Assembly: GCA_029262115.1 (NCBI GenBank)
Contig: JAJCZZ010000095.1
Location: 1 to 43,658 of the forward strand
Reading direction: 5' to 3'
DNA length: 43,658 nt
Source of the DNA: Gemmatimonadota bacterium
GTDB lineage: Bacteria > Gemmatimonadota > Gemmatimonadetes > Longimicrobiales > Gaopeijiaceae
The translations under genes and the position numbers were made by a program. This document shows positions 10,017-16,592 of this stretch, one piece after another; the stretch's first letter is position 1, and every line of letters starts with the position of its first letter. Below the pieces are notes generated by a model. It was not told the DNA's origin, did not search any database, and saw nothing but the letters and a program-made list of their open reading frames with translations.

Positions 10017-10795
10017 GCACGGACGCTCTTCCGTGAGACCGTGACGGCACACGAGTCGATGCTGCGATCTCCCCGCGCGCTTGATGTGATGTCTGCGGGC
10101 ACACCACACATCGGGCAGATGCTGCGCGCTGGGCAGCTTGAGCACAGGGGTCGCCGGGGCAAACACGTTCCCTGGCCATCCACCACGAGATTGATGTGGA
10201 ACGGCTTCCTCCGCGAAGCTTCGACGGCATCCTGCAGGCCATCGTGAAGACCTCGCCGCCGGTACACGGAGCCGCGTCCAAGCACTCCTGCGCGCTTGAA
10301 GATCCGAAACGTGTTGCCGTCGACCGGGAACGCGTCCCTGCCAAGGCTGTACAGTAGGACGCACCGCGCGGCCTTCCACGACAGTCCGGGAAGACGAGTC
10401 AGGAACCGCTCCGCTTCGTCATCCTCCATGTCCCGCAGAACATCGAGCGAGTAGCTTCCGGTCTCTTGCTTCGTCGCCTTCAACAGCTTCTTGATCGTCC
10501 TGGCCTTCTGCTCCTGCAGGCCCCCAACACGAAGTGTCTTGACGACCCGGCCCAGCGGCGCTTGAGCCAACGAGTCCCAGGCTGGGAAAGCCGCGCGAAG
10601 TTCGTCCCACACCGATCTGAAGCGATCGAGATCGGTCTGGAAGCTGAGAACCATGTAGACGGCCTCGTCGAGCGGATCGGCCTTGTTGTCGAGGTCCGCC
10701 TCCGGGGCACCGTAGGCATCATCGAGAAGACGGTCGAGCTCCTGGAGAGTACGTTTCGCGCTAGCGCGAAGTCGGAAGCGGATCGCACGCCCCAT
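10013..10795 (-). CDS. Endonuclease III-like HhH-GPD DNA glycosylase with [4Fe-4S] cluster
   Basis: This 260-aa protein has the endonuclease III fold signatures: 'LSFQTD' ~50-55, the helix-hairpin-helix 'LPGLSWKAA' with Lys at 141 (Lys120 position of E. coli Nth), and 'FPVDGNTFRIFKR' with Asp159 (Asp138 position). The iron-sulphur loop is complete: C211-x6-C218-x2-C221-x5-C227. Keeping the Lys predicts a bifunctional glycosylase/AP-lyase, unlike MutY or the MIG mismatch enzymes. It lies 10 bp after the cytosine methyltransferase and overlaps the next gene by 4 bp (ATGA), so it is a true operon member. Mismatch glycosylases beside C5-methyltransferases are known to repair T:G arising from 5-methylcytosine deamination; that role, or an attack on modified phage DNA, is an inference. 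A further ~30 residues follow the cluster, including C230. Confidence 0.9.
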   Translation of the reverse strand: MGRAIRFRLRASAKRTLQELDRLLDDAYGAPEADLDNKADPLDEAVYMVLSFQTDLDRFRSVWDELRAAFPAWDSLAQAPLGRVVKTLRVGGLQEQKARTIKKLLKATKQETGSYSLDVLRDMEDDEAERFLTRLPGLSWKAARCVLLYSLGRDAFPVDGNTFRIFKRAGVLGRGSVYRRRGLHDGLQDAVEASRRKPFHINLVVDGQGTCLPRRPLCSSCPARSICPMCGVPADITSSARGDRSIDSCAVTVSRKSVRA

Positions 10796-10805
10796 GGCCA
10801 GCTCC

Positions 10806-12164
10806 TCAGCGCTTGGGGATCCGCAAGGCCTCTCCCAGGATTGCGCTCACGAGAAGCGGAGGCACAGAGTTACCAATCATCTCGTAGGCGCTGCGGCGGC
10901 ACGCGAGTGCCTGAGGGAAGGTCACGAAGTCAGGAAGTCCTTGAATGCGGGCATACTCGCGGACGGACAGGGATCTTTCGCCGGCAAAGTGGTAGACGCA
11001 GTCGTACCTGGTGGACAGAGCGGTTGAGGGGGCGCTGGGATGCAGGCGCCTGTACGCTGAGTCAAAGCGGCGCGACAGTCCATTGAGTAGGTGCGCGGGG
11101 ATGTCCCGAGCGCATCCGCCCGGGGGGATCTGCTGCAGGCGTAGGACGGTCTCGCGACGAACGGCTGGGGTTTGAGTGTTCGAGAGGCGGTTGGGTGCGC
11201 CCTCTCGCATGAGACGCTGGTAGGCAGTCTTGGCCGGGGTCGCATAGGATCGCGGTTCTTCCGGTGCCCCTGGACCCAGCACGGGGATGTCCGAGAGAGC
11301 ATGTTGAGCCTGAGTCATGGTCAGATCCTGCGGGTCGGCCAAGATGGAGTGGTAGCTATCCATCTCCCGGGGAATCTCGCCTCCGTGGCGAATGGCCGCG
11401 TACAGCGGGGCGAGGTCCGGGCCTGGCTTCGGTAGCGCTTCTTCCCCCGAGCCCGACCGAACGCAGAGAATGAGAAGCCGCCTGCGAGCTTGTGGCGTTC
11501 CGTAGAGCGCGGCATCGAAGACATCGTGCTTGACCCGATAGCGAAGACCCCGTGGCCCGGGCGCCTCGAGACGAGCAAGTAGGTCCTTCAGAGTCCTTCC
11601 GCCACGATGACGGATGAGATCGGGTACGTTCTCGATGAGAACAAGGCGCGGCCGAAGCGCTGCCACGTAGTCCGGCATGATCTCGAGCAGGCGATTGTGT
11701 TGATTCGCCTTGGCCTTGTGATGGTGGCCGTTCCGGATCTGGCTGAAGCCCTTGCATGGGGGACCGGCCGCTAGGAGATCCACGCCGTCGAGCTTGCGGC
11801 AGTCCTTCTTCACCCTGCGCAGCCCTTTGTCAGTCAGCAGGTCGCACTCTACGGCCACAGGTTCCGAAGCGTTGTGGTTGTGATTGTAGATGGCGACCGC
11901 CTCGTCCCACGAGTCGTAGGCGTGAACTACGCGAAAGCCCAGTGCTCGGATTCCTAGGCCAATCCCTCCCATGCCACAGCAAAGCTCAACGGCGACACCA
12001 GGCGAGGGAGAATGAGCGCTCCACCGAAGTCGGAGTTCCATCTGTGATTTGTTGACTGGCACCATCCATTCCGTTTGCGGTGACTTGATCTCCACCGAAT
12101 ACGCCGCATGAAACGATATCAGCAACCCCGTGATACCTGACAGCTCTCCGAGAGTTGCCACCAC
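10806..12164 (-). CDS. druM: DNA (cytosine-5-)-methyltransferase of Druantia-like system (DruM-like)
   Basis: The 452-aa product carries the ordered C5-methyltransferase motifs: I 'VELCCGMGGIGLG' ~59-71 (SAM binding), IV 'AAGPPCKGFSQ' ~132-142 with nucleophile Cys137, VI 'ENVPD' ~178-182, VIII 'QARRRLLI', and X 'GNSVPP' ~431-436. Between VIII and X lies a target-recognition region of about 160 residues. It is the first gene of the five-gene defence operon. A methylase in first position with a DUF1998 helicase last is the hallmark of type II Druantia, where it is thought to mark self DNA. The frame opens at GTG 12164, but conserved sequence starts only near residue 55, so ATG 12065 or 12041 may be the real start; none has a strong ribosome site. 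Target sequence cannot be deduced. Confidence 0.9.
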   Translation of the reverse strand: MVATLGELSGITGLLISFHAAYSVEIKSPQTEWMVPVNKSQMELRLRWSAHSPSPGVAVELCCGMGGIGLGIRALGFRVVHAYDSWDEAVAIYNHNHNASEPVAVECDLLTDKGLRRVKKDCRKLDGVDLLAAGPPCKGFSQIRNGHHHKAKANQHNRLLEIMPDYVAALRPRLVLIENVPDLIRHRGGRTLKDLLARLEAPGPRGLRYRVKHDVFDAALYGTPQARRRLLILCVRSGSGEEALPKPGPDLAPLYAAIRHGGEIPREMDSYHSILADPQDLTMTQAQHALSDIPVLGPGAPEEPRSYATPAKTAYQRLMREGAPNRLSNTQTPAVRRETVLRLQQIPPGGCARDIPAHLLNGLSRRFDSAYRRLHPSAPSTALSTRYDCVYHFAGERSLSVREYARIQGLPDFVTFPQALACRRSAYEMIGNSVPPLLVSAILGEALRIPKR

Positions 12165-12220
12165 GCTGGTTCAGGCCCTCAAAACTGCGCTCACATGGCG
12201 AGCCCAATGGCAGATACCCA

Positions 12221-12588
12221 CTACTTCCTCCCCTTCTTCGTCGCTTTCGGCTTCAGCGAAGACACATACTCGAAGCTCGCCGCCAGATAGGGCGCGAGGG
12301 CGTCAGTCTGCTCCAAGAGGGCATCAGGGACCGCCACGTACTCCTTCATCACGGTACCGTGGGACTCCAGCAGACCCGCTCCGTACTCGGCCATGAACGC
12401 GCTTCGCATCTCAGCGGGAATGCGGGAATACGGATGCCCAGGGTCGCGTCGGAGGAGAACACCGTGAACATGTGCCCGTTGATGGAGGTGTAGAGCATAT
12501 TCTTTCCCTTCAGGGAGACCTCAGGATGGGTCGATAGCAGTCGCTCGTACGCTTCCCGCTTCGCCTCGCTGACCGCGGTCTTTCCCAT
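12221..12588 (-). pseudogene. TfoX-like small protein, frameshifted by an 8-bp tandem duplication
   Basis: The N-terminal part (from ATG 12588: 'MGKTAVSEAKREAYERLL', then 'LYTSINGHMFTVFSS', 'LGIRIPA') and the C-terminal part ('MRSAFMAEYGAGLLES', 'HGTVMKEYVAVPDALL', 'FEYVSSLKPKATKK') join into one TfoX/YjbR-like protein of about 120 aa. They lie in different frames. The break coincides with a direct tandem copy of gcgggaat at 12414-12421 and 12422-12429; removing one copy restores one frame. Such proteins are small, mostly uncharacterised single-domain proteins. The gene lies 57 bp upstream of the methyltransferase on the same strand, so it may share or precede its transcript. A sequencing error is unlikely to create an exact 8-bp duplication, though an assembly slip is possible. 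Confidence 0.8.
12414..12429. repeat. 8-bp tandem duplication disrupting the TfoX-like gene
   Basis: Two adjacent exact copies of gcgggaat. The eight extra bases shift the frame between 'LGIRIPA' and 'EMRSAF' of the minus-strand gene, which explains its split. Confidence 0.85.
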
Positions 12589-12627
12589 CACGACCTCCGA
12601 TAAAAGCACCCAGCCTGGAGAACCCAA

Positions 12628-13350
12628 GTGAGAATTGATCGAGAGGGTTGGGAGAGCAAGGCGGACGTGTGGACCGCTTGGTGGCGCACCTTCATGACGG
12701 TGCTGGTCGTTGCGGCCGGGAGTAGCGTCTCGTGCTCACCCCAAGAGGATGCACAACCGCCGCAAGACGATGTCGCTGCCGTCGGTGACCCCGGGGCGGT
12801 CACCTCAACCAACGAACCTCCACTCCTCATCCACGGCGATTCCTTCTTTGGGATCCGCCTCGGCCAGGCGATCAACTCCATCTCCATCCGGAGAGTCCGG
12901 CGTGCGACGCTGGCGACCGGGGAGGGTGACTTCGACGTCTACGACATCCTCGCGGAGGGAGGTGAGTGGCTCGGCTACTTCCTGCCGGATCCGGTCGATT
13001 CCACGCGGGTTGGGGACCTCGCCGTGGTGTCGCGAGACGCTGTGACCCCAGAAGGGATCCGCGTCGGGTGGACCTACGACGAAGTCAGGGCGGTCTTGGA
13101 CAGCTTCGAAGTGCACGGGTCCGAGATCGAGAGCCGGACCCATGTCCAGTACGGGACCCTATCGGGGATGCCGCTCCTGCCACGTTCGGACCTGGGGGAA
13201 CGGGTCTTCGGTGCGGGTGATCAGCCCGCCGGGGAACGCGCCGATCACGTCGTTTGGCGCCTCGGTCGGGACCAGGCGTCCCGAGGAACCGATCAGCCAG
13301 CTACGCACCGATCCGATCCGACCCGAAAAACCCCGCTCCTCGACTTGTAG
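12628..13350 (+). CDS. Secreted hypothetical protein, probably truncated at its 3' end
   Basis: The frame opens with GTG 12628, with GGAG 8 nt upstream. Residues ~23-36 are hydrophobic and end at a Cys ('VLVVAAGSSVSC'), giving a signal peptide or weak lipobox. Residues ~65-175 look like a compact exported domain ('LGQAINSISIRRVR', 'EGIRVGWTYDEVRAVLDSF'), of a type seen in uncharacterised periplasmic proteins. After about residue 178 the sequence turns into low-quality, Arg/Asp-rich text that runs antisense to the last ~190 bp of the propeller gene. The natural C-terminus is therefore probably lost and the tail is read-through. I do not recognise the family with certainty. Confidence 0.55.
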   Translation: MRIDREGWESKADVWTAWWRTFMTVLVVAAGSSVSCSPQEDAQPPQDDVAAVGDPGAVTSTNEPPLLIHGDSFFGIRLGQAINSISIRRVRRATLATGEGDFDVYDILAEGGEWLGYFLPDPVDSTRVGDLAVVSRDAVTPEGIRVGWTYDEVRAVLDSFEVHGSEIESRTHVQYGTLSGMPLLPRSDLGERVFGAGDQPAGERADHVVWRLGRDQASRGTDQPATHRSDPTRKTPLLDL

Positions 13351-14139
13351 GAGGAGCCCGGCGGGCGTGGCGGCGGCCCCGGCCAACTGATTCACGGAGC
13401 CCGTTTCGGGGTCCGGTTCCAACCGGTAGGATCCGCGCCCGATCACCACGAGGCGTGTCTCTCTGTAGTCCGGGAGTGTCGTCGTCCGAAGGAGTCGGCC
13501 CTCGGCCGAGAACGTCAGTACGTCGGGCCGGATCCGGGGGGCGACGGTGACGGTGCCACGTCGGCTATCGCAGATGAGCCGTCCGTCGGCCAGGTATCGC
13601 TGTTCGAACCGCTCCTCCGCCTTTCCCGGCTCAGGGAAGGAGTAGAAGGAGTGGACGACCCCGTCCGAGCCACGGACCTCGTGGACCCCAGTCTCATTCC
13701 GGAGACCCAACACGAAGAGCCGGTCGCCCAGGGAGCACATATCTTGTGCGAGGAAGTCGATCGGATACTCGGCGGCCAGCTTCACGCCGGCGTTGCTCGG
13801 GACCAGCGCGCTGATTCTGCGGTTGCCCGGATCCAGAACCAGGACCCGATCCAAGGAATCCGCGTCCAGAGCGATGGGCCACGTGAACTCGCCCGGCCCT
13901 TTGCCTTTCCGGCCGAAGCTGTGCGTTAGCTCGCCGTCAGCCGAGAACCACAGAACTCGGCTGGAGAGTCGGTCGAGCACGACCACCGATCCGTCGATCA
14001 GCGATAGAGCGTCCGTCACTTCGCCCAGCGCATCGGGTCCGTCGAGCGAGCCGAATGCGGCTGCAGAGCTACGGGTGGTTTGGCCCGTTCCCGGAGTCGC
14101 GAAAGCCAGCGCCAAGCCGAGCACGACCGCGTGTCGCAC
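13159..14139 (-). CDS. Secreted six-bladed beta-propeller protein
   Basis: This 326-aa protein begins with a signal peptide ('MRHAVVLGLALAFATPGTGQ'). It continues with repeated propeller blades: 'VVVLDRLSSRVLWFSADGEL', 'SFGRKGKGPGEFTWPIAL' and 'DRVLVLDPGNRRISAL' are typical of the NHL/6-bladed propeller proteins that are abundant in Gemmatimonadota and Bacteroidota. The 'G-(K)-GPGEF' turn is diagnostic. The likely role is an exported scaffold or ligand-binding protein; no catalytic motif is visible. It converges with, and overlaps by about 190 bp, the plus-strand lipoprotein frame; the propeller side has the better coding character and is taken as real. Confidence 0.85.
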   Translation of the reverse strand: MRHAVVLGLALAFATPGTGQTTRSSAAAFGSLDGPDALGEVTDALSLIDGSVVVLDRLSSRVLWFSADGELTHSFGRKGKGPGEFTWPIALDADSLDRVLVLDPGNRRISALVPSNAGVKLAAEYPIDFLAQDMCSLGDRLFVLGLRNETGVHEVRGSDGVVHSFYSFPEPGKAEERFEQRYLADGRLICDSRRGTVTVAPRIRPDVLTFSAEGRLLRTTTLPDYRETRLVVIGRGSYRLEPDPETGSVNQLAGAAATPAGLLLQVEERGFSGRIGSVRSWLIGSSGRLVPTEAPNDVIGAFPGGLITRTEDPFPQVRTWQERHPR

Positions 14140-14491
14140 CGCGAAGCTGCACGCCCTGCCGCCCGTCCCAAGACGGGCGGGCGTCGCGCCCGAGCATGAT
14201 CATTCTCGCCCTAGCCTCCTCGGTCTGGGATCGCCTCCGTGGAGAATAGCCGGCGCGACAGGAGCTCGTCCAACTCCACGACGAGGGTGGTGAGCATCCG
14301 CCGTCCACGATCGTAGCCGAGAACCGGCCGGATGGTCGTGAAGGTTCAACCAGAACCGATTGCGGCACGGGCTGACCCTGTCTCAGTGCCTGTTGAGACC
14401 CACCGCGACGTAGGCGTCAACTTCTGGCGTGGTCCGATCCGTGCGTTCATCTTACCCGACCTCGTCCCTCCGAGCCCCTCCCGGAGGGCCC
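14140..14491. other. Intergenic region between divergent propeller and potassium-channel genes
   Basis: About 350 bp between two divergently transcribed genes, so both promoters should lie here. The one clear structure is a perfect hairpin at 14159-14180 (9-bp stem ccgcccgtc/gacgggcgg, loop ccaa) just upstream of the propeller start. It has no T-tract, so it is more likely a leader structure than a terminator. No convincing gene was found. Confidence 0.5.
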
Positions 14492-16192
14492 ATGAAGTTT
14501 CTCAGCGGACACCTCGGCTACGCGCTGCGCGATGAGACGTTGCAGCGTAACGTGGGTGGCCTGCTCCGGTACATCGCGTTCCTGGCGGCAGTGATCGCGC
14601 TGTATTCGGTGCTCTTCCACGTGATCATGCTCCGGGCTGAGGGCGAGGAGCACTCCTGGGTGACGGGGGTCTACTGGACCCTCACCGTGATGAGCACTCT
14701 GGGCTTCGGGGACATCACCTTCACGAGCGACGTGGGGAGGGCCTTCAGCGTCCTCGTCCTCGTCTCCGGCGTCCTCCTTCTCCTCATCGTCCTCCCCTTC
14801 GCCTTCATCCGTTACTTCTACGCCCCGTGGCTCGAGACGCGGCTCCGGCTCAGGGCGCCCCGGGAGGTGCCTCCCGACGTCGAGGGACACGTGATCTTCA
14901 CGGCCTGGGACGACGTGGCGCGGGATCTGGGGGCCCGGCTCGAGGACGCCGGGGTCGCGCACTTCGTCGTCGAGGAGGATCCGTCCACGGCGACGACGCT
15001 GTACGGAGACGGAGTGCCGGCAGTCAGGGGCGACGTGGACGATGTCGCGACCTACCGAGCCCTCGGGGTGGACCGAGCCCGGATGGTGGTGCTGAACCGG
15101 GACGATCTCACGAACACGAATGTGGCCCTCACGGTCCGTGAGATGTCCTCCTCCGTGCCCGTGGCGGCGCTGGCGGAGCAAAACCATTCCGTCGACATCC
15201 TCGAGCTGAGTGGCTGCGATCACGTCCTCCCCCTCAAGCGACGGCTCGGCGAGCAGCTCGCAAACCGGGTCAACGCGGGTCACGCCCAGGCCCACGTCAT
15301 CGCCCGCTACCGCGACCTGGTCATCGCCGAGTTCTCCGCCCATGCCACGCCCCTGGCGGGAAGAACGCTGGGAGAGAGCCGGCTCCGGGAGGTCGCCGGC
15401 GTGAACGTCGTCGGCGTGTGGGAACGGGGTCAGATGCTGCCCCCCCGGCCGGACACGCCCCTCGGGGACCTCAGCGTTCTGGTAGTCGTGGGATCCTCGA
15501 CGGCAATCGAGCTCCTCGACGAGTTCCTCTACATCTACGACACCAACACGAATCCCGTAGTCCTGATCGGTGGAGGGAAGGTGGGGACGGCCGCAGCCCG
15601 GGCGCTGAAGGAGCGATCCATTCCCGTCCATATGGTGGAGCGCGACCCCGACACGGCCCGCCATCTACGTGACCTTCCGGAGCGGCTCGTGATCGGTGAC
15701 GCGGCCGACCGGGAAATCATGCGGGAAGTGGGCATCGGAGACGCCCCTTCGATCATCCTCACCACGAACGACGACGCGACCAACATCTATCTGGCCGCCT
15801 ACTGCCGCCGACTGAATCCCGACGCCCGGATCCTGAGCCGCATCACCCACGACCGGAACCTGGCAGCCATCCAGCGGGCTGGAGCGGATCTCACCCTGAG
15901 CTACGCGACCCTCGGCGTCGAGACCCTCTTCGCGCTCTTCCACGGGCGGCCGCCCATCGTGCTGGGCGCCGGGGTCGCCTTCCACGACCTGGCCACCCAC
16001 CCTTCGCTCGTAGGCCAGACGTTGAGGGAGAGCGGCATCGGCGGGCGCACGGGGCTGACGGTAATCGCCATTGAGGAGGGCGGGCGGCTGGTCACGGACG
16101 CCGGTCCCGAGACTCGGCTGGGTCAGGGCAGCGTTCTCCTGGCCCTGGGCACCGACGAGCAGGTGCGGGAGTTCAGGGCGACCTACCGCTGA
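14492..16192 (+). CDS. Potassium channel with tandem TrkA-N/TrkA-C (RCK) domains
   Basis: The ~566-aa product has two membrane helices (~residues 26-46 and 82-107) flanking a pore loop with selectivity filter 'TLGFGD' (~75), as in 2-TM potassium channels. The cytoplasmic part has two RCK units. The first starts at 'GHVIFTAWDDVA' and carries a Rossmann-like NAD-binding segment lacking the classic GxGxxG. The second, 'PVVLIGGGKVGTAAARALKE', is a canonical dinucleotide-binding site followed by TrkA-C at the end. Tandem RCK channels gate K+ flux in response to nucleotides or cations. ATG 14492 is chosen over the frame's first start (14429) because GGAGGG lies just upstream and the membrane segment then begins near the N-terminus. 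The gene appears monocistronic. Confidence 0.9.
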   Translation: MKFLSGHLGYALRDETLQRNVGGLLRYIAFLAAVIALYSVLFHVIMLRAEGEEHSWVTGVYWTLTVMSTLGFGDITFTSDVGRAFSVLVLVSGVLLLLIVLPFAFIRYFYAPWLETRLRLRAPREVPPDVEGHVIFTAWDDVARDLGARLEDAGVAHFVVEEDPSTATTLYGDGVPAVRGDVDDVATYRALGVDRARMVVLNRDDLTNTNVALTVREMSSSVPVAALAEQNHSVDILELSGCDHVLPLKRRLGEQLANRVNAGHAQAHVIARYRDLVIAEFSAHATPLAGRTLGESRLREVAGVNVVGVWERGQMLPPRPDTPLGDLSVLVVVGSSTAIELLDEFLYIYDTNTNPVVLIGGGKVGTAAARALKERSIPVHMVERDPDTARHLRDLPERLVIGDAADREIMREVGIGDAPSIILTTNDDATNIYLAAYCRRLNPDARILSRITHDRNLAAIQRAGADLTLSYATLGVETLFALFHGRPPIVLGAGVAFHDLATHPSLVGQTLRESGIGGRTGLTVIAIEEGGRLVTDAGPETRLGQGSVLLALGTDEQVREFRATYR

Positions 16193-16235
16193 TTGCTCTC
16201 CATGAGGGCCTCCACTCCCCCGGTTGCAACCGAGC

Positions 16236-16250
16236 ACTAACATTTTTAGT
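16236..16250. promoter_or_regulatory. Inverted repeat upstream of padR (candidate operator)
   Basis: ACTAA-cattt-TTAGT, a perfect 5-bp dyad with a 5-nt AT spacer, 10 bp upstream of the padR start and in an unusually AT-rich stretch. PadR proteins usually repress their own operon through such dyads. The second padR in this window is also preceded by a dyad built on the CACTAT/ATAGTG sequence. Confidence 0.5.
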
Positions 16251-16259
16251 CTAACGGGT

Positions 16260-16592
16260 ATGGGCAAGGAGATTCTGGGTGAGTTCGAGCACCAACTGCT
16301 ACTGGCGACGCTCCGGGTCGGAGCGGACGCCTACTCGGTGACGCTCGTGACCGAGCTCGAGGAACGGACGGGGCGCGAGGTCGCGCCGGCGGCCGTCTAC
16401 ATCGCGTTGAAGCGGCTCGAGCAGAAGGGACTGGCGGCGTCCGAGCTCCGGGCCGCGCCGCCTGAGGAAGGCGGACGGGAGCGTCGGTACTACCGGGTGA
16501 CGCCTGCGGGGCGGGATCTCCTTCTCGAGACGCGCCGGCGATTGGAACGGCTGTGGGACGGTCTCGGCGACGCCTTGGAGGGTGGCGGGTGA
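16260..16592 (+). CDS. PadR-family transcriptional regulator
   Basis: This 110-aa winged-helix protein: 'ILGEFEHQLLLATLRVG', 'YSVTLVTELEERTGREV', the recognition helix region 'VYIALKRLEQKGL', and the wing 'RERRYYRVTPAGRDLL' are typical of PadR. Its GTGA junction overlaps the following permease by 4 bp, so the two form one unit and the regulator most likely controls the permease operon. ATG 16260 gives the usual family N-terminus; an upstream in-frame start at 16224 lies within the candidate operator region and is not favoured. Confidence 0.92.
   Translation: MGKEILGEFEHQLLLATLRVGADAYSVTLVTELEERTGREVAPAAVYIALKRLEQKGLAASELRAAPPEEGGRERRYYRVTPAGRDLLLETRRRLERLWDGLGDALEGGG

Noticed and set aside
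7344-10379. 1011-aa frame start at 10379 for the DruF-like protein
   Set aside because: The first 121 codons are antisense-quality text inside the glycosylase gene; the ATG at 10016 has an ATGA overlap and begins with a membrane helix.
821-12164. DISARM or Dpd (deazaguanine) system
   Set aside because: No separate DrmB, DrmC phospholipase or DpdA/DpdB was found, and the helicase carries the DUF1998-like end within one ~1850-aa chain, as in DruE.
14213-14340. Short minus-strand remnant upstream of the propeller
   Set aside because: A ~40-codon stretch looks weakly coding ('LTTLVVELDELLSRRLFS'), but it is too short and matches no family.
14447-15664. 405-aa minus-strand frame
   Set aside because: Antisense to the potassium channel; His/Asp/Gly-rich composition typical of a GC-rich shadow frame.
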